Shown: positions 18,745 to 27,524 of the stretch, piece by piece
Numbering within the stretch: position 1 is the first letter of the stretch
Layout of the letters: each line of letters opens with the position of its first letter
NCBI GenBank assembly: GCA_963787285.1
Contig: CAWBCM010000012.1
Span: 62,001-126,000, forward strand
Direction: 5' to 3'
DNA length: 64,000 nucleotides
DNA from: JAHEJN01 sp963787285
GTDB taxonomy: Bacteria; Actinomycetota; Acidimicrobiia; Acidimicrobiales; JAHEJN01
Notes under the pieces: generated by a model
What the model was told of the DNA's origin: nothing
Seen by the model: only the letters and a program-made list of their open reading frames with translations
Database searches by the model: none
Position numbers and translations under genes: made by a program

Positions 18745-20243
18745 CCCCGTCGGCCCCACTCCCCGGGGCGATCGCCGCCGGGTCGGGTGGCGAGTCGCCC
18801 CTGCTCGAGCTGCTCAGCGGCTTCATCGTCGAGCTGCGGGCGGCCGGGCTCCCGGTGAGTCTCACCGAGAACCTCGACGCAATGGAAGCCGTCACCCACA
18901 TCCCCCTCGAGGATCGCGAGGCGTTCAAGTACGCGCTGGGGGCGACGCTGGTGAAGAACCACTCGCACTGGCGAGCGTTCGAGACGGTGTTCGAGGTGTA
19001 CTTCTCCCTTCGGGGCAAACAGTACGAGATGGTCGATGGCCAATGGCTCGACGAGCTCGACCTCGACGAGCTCGACGACGACGGGGACGGCGCCGGAGAC
19101 GGTGAGCGAGGCCAGGGTGGCGGCGGGGGCGACGGCCTGTCGCCCGAGGAGCTGGCCGAAATGCTGTTCCAGGCGCTCATGCGGGGCGATCAGGCGATGA
19201 TGCGGGCCATCGCCCGCCAGTCGGTGAAGCGTTTCGCCGGGATGGAACCCGGCCGACCCGTCGGTGGCACGTACTACCTGTACCGGACGCTGCGCAACCT
19301 CGAGCTCGACGGCATGCTCGAACGACTCATGGAGCAGGCTCGCGACCAGGCCGACGGGCCGCTCAGCAACTTCGAGGAACGGCTCGAGCACGACGAGTTC
19401 GAGGGCCGCATCGACAAGCTCAAGAAGGAGATCGAGGCCGAGATCCGGCGTCGGCTGGTGGCCGACCGGGGCGTCGAGGCCATGGCCAAGACGCTGCGCA
19501 AGCCGTTGCCGGAAGACGTCGACTTCATGCACGCCACCCGTGAGGAGATGCTGTCGCTGCGGAAGGCGATCATTCCCCTCACCCGCAAGCTGGCCGTTCG
19601 GTTGGCTCGCAAGCGCCGCCATGGTCGCAAGGGTGCCCTCGATTTCCGCAGCACCGTTCGTCATTCCCTCTCCTATGGCGGCGTGCCCGCCGAGCCCAAG
19701 TTCAAGTACCCCCGACCCTCGAAGCCCGAGATCCTGGTGATCGCCGACATCTCCGGTTCGGTCGCCGCCTTCGCCCGGTTCACCCTGCACCTGGTCTATG
19801 CACTGTCGAGTCAGTTCTCGAAGGTGCGGTCGTTCGTGTTCATCGACGGGCTCGACGAGGTCACCAGCTACTTCGAGGGCACCGACGACATCAACCAGGC
19901 GGTGCACCGGGTGAACACCGAGGCCGACGTGGTGTGGGTCGACGGTCATTCCGACTACGGCCACGCCTTCGAGGTGTTCTGGGACACCTACGGCAAGGAC
20001 ATCACCAAGAAGTCGACCGTGCTCATCCTCGGTGACGCCCGCAACAACTACCACCAGAGCCAGGCGTGGATCGTGCAGGAGATCGAGCGCAAGGCCCGTC
20101 ACGTGCACTGGCTCAACCCCGAGCCCCGCAGCTACTGGGACACCGGCGACTCCATCGTGAGCGAGTACGGCGTGCACTGCGACGGCGTGTGGGAGGTCCG
20201 CAACCTGCGCCAGCTCGAGAAGTTCGTCGAGACCCTCGTGTAG
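18741..20243 (+). CDS. VWA-domain protein, CoxE-like, partner of MoxR
   Basis: This 500-residue protein begins at GTG inside the MoxR stop overlap. Residues about 105-130 are a Gly/Asp-rich linker. A helical middle region follows, then a von Willebrand A domain with the MIDAS motif DISGS (ILVIADISGSVAAF), a conserved Thr region and LILGDARNNY. It has no signal peptide, so it acts in the cytoplasm. MoxR/VWA pairs work like metal chelatases, remodelling a client protein. The client is unknown. Confidence 0.9.
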   Translation: MTPSAPLPGAIAAGSGGESPLLELLSGFIVELRAAGLPVSLTENLDAMEAVTHIPLEDREAFKYALGATLVKNHSHWRAFETVFEVYFSLRGKQYEMVDGQWLDELDLDELDDDGDGAGDGERGQGGGGGDGLSPEELAEMLFQALMRGDQAMMRAIARQSVKRFAGMEPGRPVGGTYYLYRTLRNLELDGMLERLMEQARDQADGPLSNFEERLEHDEFEGRIDKLKKEIEAEIRRRLVADRGVEAMAKTLRKPLPEDVDFMHATREEMLSLRKAIIPLTRKLAVRLARKRRHGRKGALDFRSTVRHSLSYGGVPAEPKFKYPRPSKPEILVIADISGSVAAFARFTLHLVYALSSQFSKVRSFVFIDGLDEVTSYFEGTDDINQAVHRVNTEADVVWVDGHSDYGHAFEVFWDTYGKDITKKSTVLILGDARNNYHQSQAWIVQEIERKARHVHWLNPEPRSYWDTGDSIVSEYGVHCDGVWEVRNLRQLEKFVETLV

Positions 20244-20305
20244 GAGCGGGCTCATGTGCCGGCTCGTCGGGGCCGAGGTGAGCACGACCGATTAGGTTCG
20301 GACCC

Positions 20306-20842
20306 ATGCGCGACCGCCTCGACTGGCTCGGCGACCGGGCCGAGATCGCCGACCTCCTCGTCCGGTATGCGATCACCTTCGACGATCAGAACTGGCCCGA
20401 GTTCGCCGATCTCTTCAGCGACGATGCATCGTTCGAGATCGATGACCAGGGGTTCTTCGGCAAGGAGTCGGTGCTCGAGTTCCTCACCACGTGCCTACCC
20501 GACGGGTACGTGAGCAAGCACATGCTGTCGCAACCGCTGATCGAGGTGGCCGAACACGGTCGATCGGCCCACGCCCGGACCGATGTCGTCTGGATCACCC
20601 AGAGCTTCCGCACCCAGATCGTGGCGCGCTACAACGACGATCTCGAGAAGGGCGACGATGGTCGTTGGCGGTTCCGTCGTCGCTGGGAGACACCCGTGCC
20701 ATACGTCGATGCGCCCGCGCTGATGTCCGATGCGGCGCTCGCGGTGAGCAGTCCCACCATGGCCGACCTCGGTCCCGGACCTCGCGGCGATCATGACGCA
20801 GGGGTGACCAAAGGTGATGCGGGCGAGCTCGGCCGGACTTGA
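20306..20842 (+). CDS. SnoaL-like / NTF2-fold protein
   Basis: This 178-residue protein has the N-terminal SnoaL-like pattern DWLGDRAEIADLLVRYAITFDDQNWPEFADLFSDDASF. This cone-like fold is shared by polyketide cyclases, dehydratases and many uncharacterised proteins. The C-terminal 40 residues are low in structure and unconserved. Its stop codon lies inside the -35 box of the next promoter, so the HNH gene downstream is transcribed separately. The substrate is unknown. Confidence 0.78.
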   Translation: MRDRLDWLGDRAEIADLLVRYAITFDDQNWPEFADLFSDDASFEIDDQGFFGKESVLEFLTTCLPDGYVSKHMLSQPLIEVAEHGRSAHARTDVVWITQSFRTQIVARYNDDLEKGDDGRWRFRRRWETPVPYVDAPALMSDAALAVSSPTMADLGPGPRGDHDAGVTKGDAGELGRT

Positions 20843-20866
20843 CAGCTCGCCGTTTTCGACTAGTAT
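20839..20866 (+). promoter_or_regulatory. Sigma-70 type promoter of the HNH gene
   Basis: A consensus -35 box TTGACA (20839-20844) is separated by 16 bp from a -10 box TAGTAT (20861-20866). Transcription would start near 20873, giving a 5' leader of about 90 nt before the GTG at 20962. A LexA-type operator begins directly after the -10 box. Confidence 0.75.
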
Positions 20867-20880
20867 CGAACATACGTTCG
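20867..20880 (+). promoter_or_regulatory. LexA (SOS) box
   Basis: CGAACATACGTTCG has perfect CGAAC and GTTCG half-sites around a 4-bp centre, matching the GAAC-N4-GTTC core used by LexA in Bacillus and actinobacteria. It lies immediately downstream of the -10 box, where bound LexA would block transcription start. It therefore predicts DNA-damage induction of the HNH gene. Confidence 0.8.
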
Positions 20881-20961
20881 GTCATTTCGAACGTCGACAC
20901 TGGCCCGGCCGGCTCGAAGTCCACGCTTCCCCGATGTGATACGTCGTCGTGAGGAGGTGTC

Positions 20962-22164
20962 GTGAACCCGTTTCCCCCGATAGGCGAGCTGCCGTCGAAG
21001 GACGACGACGAGCTCCGGCGCCTGGTGAAGGTCTGTGGTCGACTGCGATCGCAGATCGCGGCGTTCGAGGCGGGGCTGCTGGCCGAGATCAGTCGTCGTC
21101 GGGCGACGATGCCCGAGGGTCCCGAGGGCGCGATCGAGCGAAACCAGCGCGGGTCTCGGGCCGCGGCCCGACGGCGGGTGCGAAAGGCCAAGGCCCTCGA
21201 AGAGTTGCCGCGCACGCGGTCGGCGCTCGAGCAGGGCGACATCACCGAGGAACATGCCGACACGATCGTGAGTGCCTCCGGCCGCCAGGCCGAGGCGGTC
21301 ACCGCCCGCGAGGGTGAGTTGGTCGACCATGCGCGTCGAGAGTCGCCCGAAGCCTTCGCCGACCGAGTGAGGCGATTCGAAGACGATGTCGATGGCGACG
21401 ACGGCGTCGAGCGGTTCAACCGCCAGCGCCGGCGTCGCAAGCTGTCGATTCACAACCGAGTCGACGATGGTATGACGATCGTGCACGGCGAGTTCGACCC
21501 GATCGCGGGCGCGTGCATCCGCCGAGCACTGAGCCTTCGGGCCGAACGAGCCTGGAGGGCCGACGCGAAGCTGCCGCTCGCACGCCGACGTACCCCCGAG
21601 CAGCGGCTGGCCGATGCGCTCGAGGAGCTCTGCGGCGCCGACGACGTGCCCGGGTCGTCGCGGCGTCCGGTCGAGTCCTCGCCACCGGCCGGTGCGGGCG
21701 CGACGCGTGCGACGGTGATGGTGGTGGCCGACCTCCAACGACTCACCGATCGGCTCAGAGCGGGTCGATCTCACCTGGCCGACGGCACCGATCTGCCCAT
21801 CGACACGGTGCGACGGCTGGCGTGTGAAGGCCAGGTGCTCCCGGCGATCTTCGACGGGGCCGGTCAGCCACTCTGGTTGGGCCGCCGACGTCGGCTGGCC
21901 ACCGACGGCCAACGGGCAGCGGTTGCCGCTCGCGACACGACCTGTATCGGCTGCGACACGCCGGCCGAGTGGTGTCAGGTGCATCACATTCGGTGGTGGC
22001 GCCACGGCGGGGCCACCGACGTCGACAATCTGTGCCTGGTCTGCTCCCATCATCACCATCTCGTGCACGAGGGCGGATGGGCGATCGAGCATCTCGCCGG
22101 CGGGGGATTCGAGCTGGTGCCGCCGCCGAATGCCGTTCAGCGTTCGGCGAGGAGGTCGGCGTAG
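20962..22164 (+). CDS. DUF222 / 13E12-repeat HNH endonuclease
   Basis: This 400-residue protein starts at a GTG with a strong ribosome site (GAGGAGG) five bases upstream. Residues about 15-290 form the DUF222 (13E12) domain, rich in Arg and Glu. The HNH nuclease domain is C-terminal: two CxxC-like pairs (CIGCD and LVCSHHHHLVHEGGW) flank WCQVHHIRWWRHGG, which holds the catalytic histidine. Proteins of this family are abundant in actinobacteria as multicopy repeat genes, and some in mycobacteria carry LexA boxes. Their physiological role is unknown. The 3' end overlaps the convergent oxygenase gene by 28 bp. Confidence 0.9.
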   Translation: MNPFPPIGELPSKDDDELRRLVKVCGRLRSQIAAFEAGLLAEISRRRATMPEGPEGAIERNQRGSRAAARRRVRKAKALEELPRTRSALEQGDITEEHADTIVSASGRQAEAVTAREGELVDHARRESPEAFADRVRRFEDDVDGDDGVERFNRQRRRRKLSIHNRVDDGMTIVHGEFDPIAGACIRRALSLRAERAWRADAKLPLARRRTPEQRLADALEELCGADDVPGSSRRPVESSPPAGAGATRATVMVVADLQRLTDRLRAGRSHLADGTDLPIDTVRRLACEGQVLPAIFDGAGQPLWLGRRRRLATDGQRAAVAARDTTCIGCDTPAEWCQVHHIRWWRHGGATDVDNLCLVCSHHHHLVHEGGWAIEHLAGGGFELVPPPNAVQRSARRSA

Positions 22165-23177
22165 TGTCTTTCGGCCACGTCGGGATGCGACCGCAGCCGG
22201 AACTTCAGCCAGTTCTCGCCGTAGGTGGAGAACACGGGGTCGCTCGGATCGGGGTTCTGCCCACCGACTGCCTCCGCGGCCAGCTCGGCGGGCAACGCGA
22301 TCGGTTCCATGCTCGAGTCCATGCACGGGTTGTAGAAGTAGGCGACCGAGAGGCGTTCCTTGCCCGGCGGCGGGCTGACGACTCGATGCTTGGTGGCTCG
22401 CAGGTAGCCGTTGGTCGCGACCTGCAGCATCTCGCCGAGATTGAGGATGTAGGTGCCGGGAACAGGCGTGGCGTCGACGAGCTCGCCGTCGACCTGAACC
22501 TGCAGGCCACCGACATCGTCCTGCATGATGAAGGTGATGAGGCCCGAATCACCGTGCAGTCCGACGCCCTGGTCGTCGATCTCGTCGCTGGTCACGGTGG
22601 TGGCGGCCTGGCTCGGGTAGCGGATGATCTTCACCAGCACCTCGGGTTCGGGGGCCATGTACTGCTCGAAATGGGTGCCGGGGCGGCCGAGGCCGAGGGC
22701 GAGCGCGCTCAGGATGGCGTCACCGAGGCCGGCCATCTCGTCCATCCACCGGGTGACCAGCCCTTGCATGGCGGGTACCGCAGCCGGCCACTGGTTGGGG
22801 CCGCGCAAACGGCGGTACGCCGGATCGTTGGGTCCGAGGTCGTAGGGCTCGCGCTCGGGGCCGATGTCGATCTGGTCGCGCCAGTCGCGGCGACCGCCGG
22901 TGTGCTCCATGCCAAGAATCGTGTAGCCCCGGAAATGGGGCGTGTTGGTGTTCACGATCGACAGCCGTTCCGGTTCGGGCAGGGCGAAGAACTCGCGCGC
23001 CGAATTCATCACCTGATGTTCGAGGTCGGGATCGATGCCGTGGCTGGTGAGGTAGCAGAATCCGGGGCCATGACACACCTCGCGCAGCGCGTCGACGAAG
23101 GCGCGGCCGGCCGGCGAGGCGGGATCATTCCGAAAGGCGGTGAGATCGAGCGTGGGCAGAGACTGCACGTCACGCAC
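22137..23177 (-). CDS. Isopenicillin N synthase-like 2-oxoglutarate/Fe(II) oxygenase
   Basis: This 346-residue enzyme has the N-terminal DIOX_N region and the 2OG-Fe(II) core with iron ligands His and Asp in GLHGDSGLITF and the distal His in RATKHRVV. The RxS motif (RLSVAYFYNP) that binds 2-oxoglutarate is present. The family includes ethylene-forming enzymes, gibberellin oxidases and many unassigned bacterial hydroxylases. No biosynthetic cluster surrounds it, so the substrate is unknown. The start is a GTG at 23177, or the in-frame GTG at 23168. Confidence 0.88.
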   Translation of the reverse strand: MRDVQSLPTLDLTAFRNDPASPAGRAFVDALREVCHGPGFCYLTSHGIDPDLEHQVMNSAREFFALPEPERLSIVNTNTPHFRGYTILGMEHTGGRRDWRDQIDIGPEREPYDLGPNDPAYRRLRGPNQWPAAVPAMQGLVTRWMDEMAGLGDAILSALALGLGRPGTHFEQYMAPEPEVLVKIIRYPSQAATTVTSDEIDDQGVGLHGDSGLITFIMQDDVGGLQVQVDGELVDATPVPGTYILNLGEMLQVATNGYLRATKHRVVSPPPGKERLSVAYFYNPCMDSSMEPIALPAELAAEAVGGQNPDPSDPVFSTYGENWLKFRLRSHPDVAERHYADLLAER

Positions 23178-23332
23178 GGTACTCGGCCACCGGTGCGGCC
23201 CGCCACGGGGAGGCGGCGCTCGAGGCGATCAGGCGCTCGACGCGATCAAGCGCTCGGGGATCAGCTACCGACGAGGCGATCAGGCCCCGGGCGCGGGTTG
23301 TCCGACCGCCGCTCGATCGCATTGCGGCTTCG

Positions 23333-24280
23333 TTGACGCACGTGCCGGTGATTCGCAACGAGCTGCGCACCGGCGACTACGACGCCGTCGTGTTGTACGG
23401 CGTGCCGACGAATGGCTGGCAGACCGTTCGGCTCGCGCACCACTACGACGTACCCGTGTTGTTCCGGGCGATCGACATCTCCCACGAGCTTCGGTCGACG
23501 GCGTATCGCACCCTCATCCGCCGGGCCGAGCACTACATCTTTCGCCATGCCGACGGTATCTCGGTCAACAACGTGGCGCTCCGCGACTACGCGATCGCCG
23601 CAGGTGCCGACGCTTCGACCGTCTCCATCGACTACCCGGGACTCGATCTCGATCGTTTCGTGCCCGGCCCTCCCGACCCGAACCTGGTGGAGCGGTACGG
23701 CATCGCGCCCGACGATCGAGTGGTGATATTCATGGGCACCTTCTTCCGGTTCGGCGGTCTCGACTGGCTGCTCGACGAGCTTGGGCCCGCCCTGCGGGCG
23801 AACCCGCGCCTGAAGCTCCTTCTGATAGGCGGCGGCGAATCCGACGCCGAGATCCGGGCCAAGGCCGACGCCGTTGCGGCGCCCGGCCAGATCGTGTTCA
23901 CGGGCTTCATCGGCTATCCGGATCTCGCCGACCACCTCCGTCTCGGACATGTCGCCGTGAACCCCTTCGCCGAACAGCTGGTCACCCACTGTGCGTTGCC
24001 CGGCAAGATCCTCCAGTACACCGGCACCGGTCTGCCGACCGTCTGCAGCCGACTCGAGGGCATGCGGGGCATGATCCCCGAGGGCGACGGCGTGTTCTAT
24101 CGGGCGCCCGGACCGGCCTTCGTCGAGGAGGTGCTCCACCTCATCGACGACGACGACGAGCGTCGCGCCGCCGGTCACCGAGCCCGCCTCGCCATGGAGC
24201 AGCTCTGCCGTTGGGATCAGGCCGTCGATCGTTTCGAAGCCGCCATCAGCGGTGTCGTCAGCCGGCGAACCGCTGCCTGA
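23333..24280 (+). CDS. Glycosyltransferase, GT4-like, N-terminally short
   Basis: The 315-residue product contains the C-terminal half of a GT-B glycosyltransferase: VIFMGTFFRFGGLDWLLDEL, then KLLLIGGGE, IVFTGFIGYPDLADHL and PGKILQYTGTGLPTVC, the usual nucleotide-sugar site. The N-terminal domain is short by an estimated 60-80 residues: recognisable sequence starts around VPVIRNELRTGDYDAVVLYG. Upstream the frame stays open to 23144, but the only possible start is the TTG at 23333. The 155 bp between this start and the divergent oxygenase gene hold short GGCGATCAGG direct repeats. The gene may be a 5'-truncated remnant or have an unrecognised start. Confidence 0.65.
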   Translation: MTHVPVIRNELRTGDYDAVVLYGVPTNGWQTVRLAHHYDVPVLFRAIDISHELRSTAYRTLIRRAEHYIFRHADGISVNNVALRDYAIAAGADASTVSIDYPGLDLDRFVPGPPDPNLVERYGIAPDDRVVIFMGTFFRFGGLDWLLDELGPALRANPRLKLLLIGGGESDAEIRAKADAVAAPGQIVFTGFIGYPDLADHLRLGHVAVNPFAEQLVTHCALPGKILQYTGTGLPTVCSRLEGMRGMIPEGDGVFYRAPGPAFVEEVLHLIDDDDERRAAGHRARLAMEQLCRWDQAVDRFEAAISGVVSRRTAA

Positions 24281-24342
24281 CCCCCAGCGTCGGGCCCTGT
24301 CGGCTCCGGGTTCAGCGACGGTCGTGCCGCTACGGTGCCCCC

Positions 24343-25632
24343 ATGGAGCCCGACTTCTACCGATTCGAGACGCTGAGCCTGCACGCCGGTCAGCAGCCCG
24401 ACGCCGAGACCGGTTCCCGGGCGGTGCCGATCTATCAGACCACGTCGTACGTGTTCGACTCGGTGGCCGAAGCGGCGAGCCTCTTCAACCTCGAGACCAC
24501 CGGTCACCTCTACAGTCGCATCTCCAATCCGACCGTGGCGGTGCTCGAGGAGCGCCTGGCCGCGCTCGAGAACGGACTCGGAGCCGTGTGCACGGCCAGT
24601 GGCAGCGCGGCGCTGCACCTCGCGCTGGCGACGCTGCTCAGCGCCGGTGATCATGTCGTCGCGAGCCGCAACATCTACGGCGGCAGCCACAACATGTTGA
24701 ACCTCACCATGCCTCGTTTCGGCGTAACGACGACCTTTGTCGACATACGCGATCCCGACGAGGTCGCCGCTGCGATCGGGCCGAGCACCAAGGTCGTTTT
24801 CGCCGAGACCCTCGGGAATCCCGGCGTCGAGGTCCTCGACGTTGCCCGCATCGCGGCGGTGGCTCACGAGGCCGACATCCCGTTGGTGGTCGACAACACC
24901 TTCGCCACCCCCTATCTGCTCCAGCCGATCGAACACGGCGCCGACGTGGTTCTTCATTCCGTCACCAAGTTCCTCGGCGGTCACGGTGTGGCCATCGGCG
25001 GGGCAGTGGTCGACAGCGGCCGCTTCGACTGGGTCGCCTCGGGGAAGTTCCCGACCCTCACCGAGCCCTACGACGGATACCACGGCATGAGCTTCACCGA
25101 CGAGTTCGGCAACGCGGCCCTGGCGATGCGAGCGCGAGCCGAGGGACTGCGCGACTTCGGTGCCTGCATGAGTCCCACCACGGCGTTCCACCTTCTCCAG
25201 GGAGTGGAGACGCTGCCGATCCGCATGGATCGCCACATGACGAACACCCGTCGCGTGGTCGACATGCTCGATGGCCACGACGCGGTCGAGTGGGTGAAGC
25301 ATCCGCATTCGCCGAGCCACCCCGATCACGAGCTGGCCCAGAAGCTGCTACCGCGCGGCGCAGGTGCCATCCTCAGCTTCGGCATACGCGGGGGTCGCGA
25401 GGCGGGCCGCAAGTTCATCGAATCGGTGCGTCTCGCCTCGCACCTGGCCAATGTGGGTGATGCCAAAACATTGGTGTTGCACCCGGCCACGACGACCCAC
25501 CAGCAGCTGAGCGCCGACGATCTCGCAGCTGCGGGCATCGGCGAGGAGCTGATCCGAGTGTCGGTCGGGCTCGAGCACGTCGACGACATCTGCGACGACT
25601 TCTCCCGGGCGCTGCGAGCGTCCCAAAGATGA
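24343..25632 (+). CDS. metY: O-acetylhomoserine aminocarboxypropyltransferase (MetY-like)
   Basis: This 429-residue PLP enzyme belongs to the Cys/Met metabolism family. It shows FETLSLHAGQQPDAETGSR, YSRISNPTVAVLEERLAALE, and the PLP lysine in VLHSVTKFLGGHG. It makes homocysteine from O-acetylhomoserine and sulfide. Length and the GISxTxxF-free C-terminal layout fit MetY rather than MetB. No metX lies nearby. The ATG is at 24343. The stop codon lies inside the first unit of a long tandem repeat. Confidence 0.93.
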   Translation: MEPDFYRFETLSLHAGQQPDAETGSRAVPIYQTTSYVFDSVAEAASLFNLETTGHLYSRISNPTVAVLEERLAALENGLGAVCTASGSAALHLALATLLSAGDHVVASRNIYGGSHNMLNLTMPRFGVTTTFVDIRDPDEVAAAIGPSTKVVFAETLGNPGVEVLDVARIAAVAHEADIPLVVDNTFATPYLLQPIEHGADVVLHSVTKFLGGHGVAIGGAVVDSGRFDWVASGKFPTLTEPYDGYHGMSFTDEFGNAALAMRARAEGLRDFGACMSPTTAFHLLQGVETLPIRMDRHMTNTRRVVDMLDGHDAVEWVKHPHSPSHPDHELAQKLLPRGAGAILSFGIRGGREAGRKFIESVRLASHLANVGDAKTLVLHPATTTHQQLSADDLAAAGIGEELIRVSVGLEHVDDICDDFSRALRASQR

Positions 25633-25801
25633 GGCGGAGAGATGCGGCGCGGGAGATGCGGCGCGGGAGATGCGGCGCGGGAGATGCGGCGCGGGAGATG
25701 AGGCGCAAGGCGATGAGGCGCAGAGATGAGGCGCGAGATGAGGCGCAAGGCGACGAGGCGCGGGAGATGAGGCACGGGAGATGAGGCACGGGAGATGAGG
25801 C
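25628..25801 (+). repeat. Tandem repeat array, 12-15 bp units, spanning metY stop to hydrolase start
   Basis: About 13 head-to-tail units fill the whole gap. Units 2-5 (25641-25696) are exact copies of GATGCGGCGCGGGA; later units are variants such as GATGAGGCACGGGA, with 12-, 13- and 15-bp forms. The first unit contains the metY stop, and the last contains the ATG of the hydrolase. Each late unit carries GAGG plus ATG, so one unit supplies the ribosome site (8 nt away) for the next unit's start codon. Confidence 0.95.
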
Positions 25802-26601
25802 TCACGGTTCGCGGCGCAGACGTCCAGATCGCCACCGGAGGACGTTCGCTCGATCGAGACGAACCGCTGGTGGTGTTGGTCCACGGCGCAGCCCTCGACG
25901 GCTCGGTGTGGTTCCAGCAGACTCGATTCCTGGCCTTTCACGGCTATCGAGCCGTGGCCGTCGATCTGCCGGGCCACGGCCACAGCGACGGCCCCCTGCT
26001 CGGCTCCATCGCCGAGATCGCCGACTGGCTGGCCGAGCTCGTCGACGTGCTCGGATCACCCGCCCACCTCGTCGGCCACTCGATGGGTGCGCTCGTCGTC
26101 ATCGATGCCGCGGCTCGCCACGGGGAGCTCGTGCGGTCGATCGTGCTCCTCGGCGCCGGACTGACCATGCCGGTGCACCCCGAACTCCAGGCTGCGGCCG
26201 ACGCCGACGACGACCTGGCCGACCACCTCATCGCGGCGTGGTCGCACAGCCAGCGCCAGCACATCGGCGACAATCCCACGCCGGGACTCTGGATGATCGG
26301 GGAGACCGTTTCGCTGCTGCATCAGGCTCCCGACGGCGTGCTGGCCACCGACCTCGCGGCCTGCAACACCTTCGACGGAGCGGTTGCTCTCCTGCCCGAC
26401 ATCCGCTGCCCCATCACCATCCTGGCCGGCACCGAGGACCGCATGACACCTCTGCGTGGTGCCCGAGCACTGGCCGAGGCGGCGCCCCACGCCACCCTGA
26501 AGGTGGTGGAGGGCGCCGGTCATCTGAGCATGCAGGGCCGGCCGGCGGTCGTGCGCCGGGCGCTGATCGACCATCTCGCCTCGGCGGAGACCCACTCGTG
26601 A
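25795..26601 (+). CDS. Alpha/beta-fold hydrolase
   Basis: This 268-residue protein has the alpha/beta hydrolase pattern: oxyanion region VVLVHGAALDGSVW, nucleophile elbow GHSMGAL, an acid residue in ILAGTEDRMTP and the catalytic His in VEGAGHLSMQ. It is of the MhpC/haloperoxidase-like class of esterases and C-C hydrolases; the substrate is unknown. The start codon lies within the last unit of the upstream tandem repeat. The stop overlaps the GTG of the PfkB gene, so the two are coupled. Confidence 0.88.
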   Translation: MRLTVRGADVQIATGGRSLDRDEPLVVLVHGAALDGSVWFQQTRFLAFHGYRAVAVDLPGHGHSDGPLLGSIAEIADWLAELVDVLGSPAHLVGHSMGALVVIDAAARHGELVRSIVLLGAGLTMPVHPELQAAADADDDLADHLIAAWSHSQRQHIGDNPTPGLWMIGETVSLLHQAPDGVLATDLAACNTFDGAVALLPDIRCPITILAGTEDRMTPLRGARALAEAAPHATLKVVEGAGHLSMQGRPAVVRRALIDHLASAETHS

Positions 26602-27524
26602 TCGTCTCGTCGGGCGAGGCCCTGGTCGACCTCGTGCCCGAGCCCGTTCCCGGCGGTGGACCCATGAACGTCGCCATCGCCGCAGCCCGTCTCGGTGCTC
26701 CCTCCGCGTTCGTCGGTCGAGTCTCGACCGACGCCCACGGCGAGCAGATCTGGCACCATCTGGAGTCGAACGGCGTGAACCTGGCCGCGGCCGAGCGGGG
26801 CGACGAGCCGACGGCCCGGGCCATCGTCGAGCACGTTCCGCAACTGCGCTTCCGCTTCGAGGGGGTCGGGACGGCCGATCAAGCGCTCACCAGTGCCGAT
26901 CTCGGTCGGTTGGGTCCCGGACCCCACATCGTCCACGGCGGCACACTGGGGCTGTTCCGCGGCCGGACGGCGGAGGTGTTGGCCGATCTGGCCGAGCGGC
27001 ATCCGGGGATCGTCTCGCTCGACCCGAACGTGCGCCCGCAGATCATCGACGACCGCGCCCACTGGATGCGATTCCACGATCGATGGGTCGCGCGGGCCCA
27101 CGTGTACCGGGGTTCCGACGAGGACTTCGACTGGATCTGGCCGGGACGGGACGCCCAGTCGATTGCCGAGGAGCTTCTGGCCGGCGTCTGTGAGGCGGTG
27201 GTGGTCACCCGCGGGCCGCACGGTGCCTGGGTGTTCACGGGGAGCGGGCGAGTCGACGTGGCCGGCGTCAGCGTCGAGGTCGTCGACACCGTTGGTGCCG
27301 GTGACACATTCGTGGCCGCCACCCTGGTCGGCCTGCACGATCGGGGACTGGCCGGCGAGCCCCGAGCCCTGGCCGATCTCGGTACCGGGGACTGGGCCGA
27401 CATCGTCGGGCTGGCCGTGCGGGCTGCAGCGATCACCTGTTCCCGCCGCGGGGCCGATCCTCCCACCCGCGGCGAGCTCACCGGACGCCCCGGCAGAGCC
27501 CCTGGAGCAGCCGAGAGCAGCTGA
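26598..27524 (+). CDS. PfkB-family carbohydrate kinase (fructokinase-like)
   Basis: This 308-residue kinase starts at GTG in a GTGA overlap with the hydrolase. N-terminal GEALVDLVPEPVPGGGPMNVAIAAARLG matches PfkB signature 1, and DTVGAGDTFVAA is signature 2 with the catalytic Asp. The closest types are fructokinase and 2-keto-3-deoxygluconate kinase. A KDPG aldolase gene lies 25 kb away, but there is no direct link. The C-terminus runs into a GAGCAGC micro-repeat at the stop codon. Confidence 0.88.
   Translation: MIVSSGEALVDLVPEPVPGGGPMNVAIAAARLGAPSAFVGRVSTDAHGEQIWHHLESNGVNLAAAERGDEPTARAIVEHVPQLRFRFEGVGTADQALTSADLGRLGPGPHIVHGGTLGLFRGRTAEVLADLAERHPGIVSLDPNVRPQIIDDRAHWMRFHDRWVARAHVYRGSDEDFDWIWPGRDAQSIAEELLAGVCEAVVVTRGPHGAWVFTGSGRVDVAGVSVEVVDTVGAGDTFVAATLVGLHDRGLAGEPRALADLGTGDWADIVGLAVRAAAITCSRRGADPPTRGELTGRPGRAPGAAESS

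Noticed and set aside
24281..24342. SAM or other methionine riboswitch before metY
   Set aside because: Only 62 bp separate the genes, and no riboswitch-like paired elements are seen.
25628..25801. Possible small repetitive protein encoded on either strand of the array
   Set aside because: The minus strand reads as an open Arg/Pro/His/Ser-rich repeat only because the DNA is a GC-rich tandem repeat; there is no ribosome site or conserved product.
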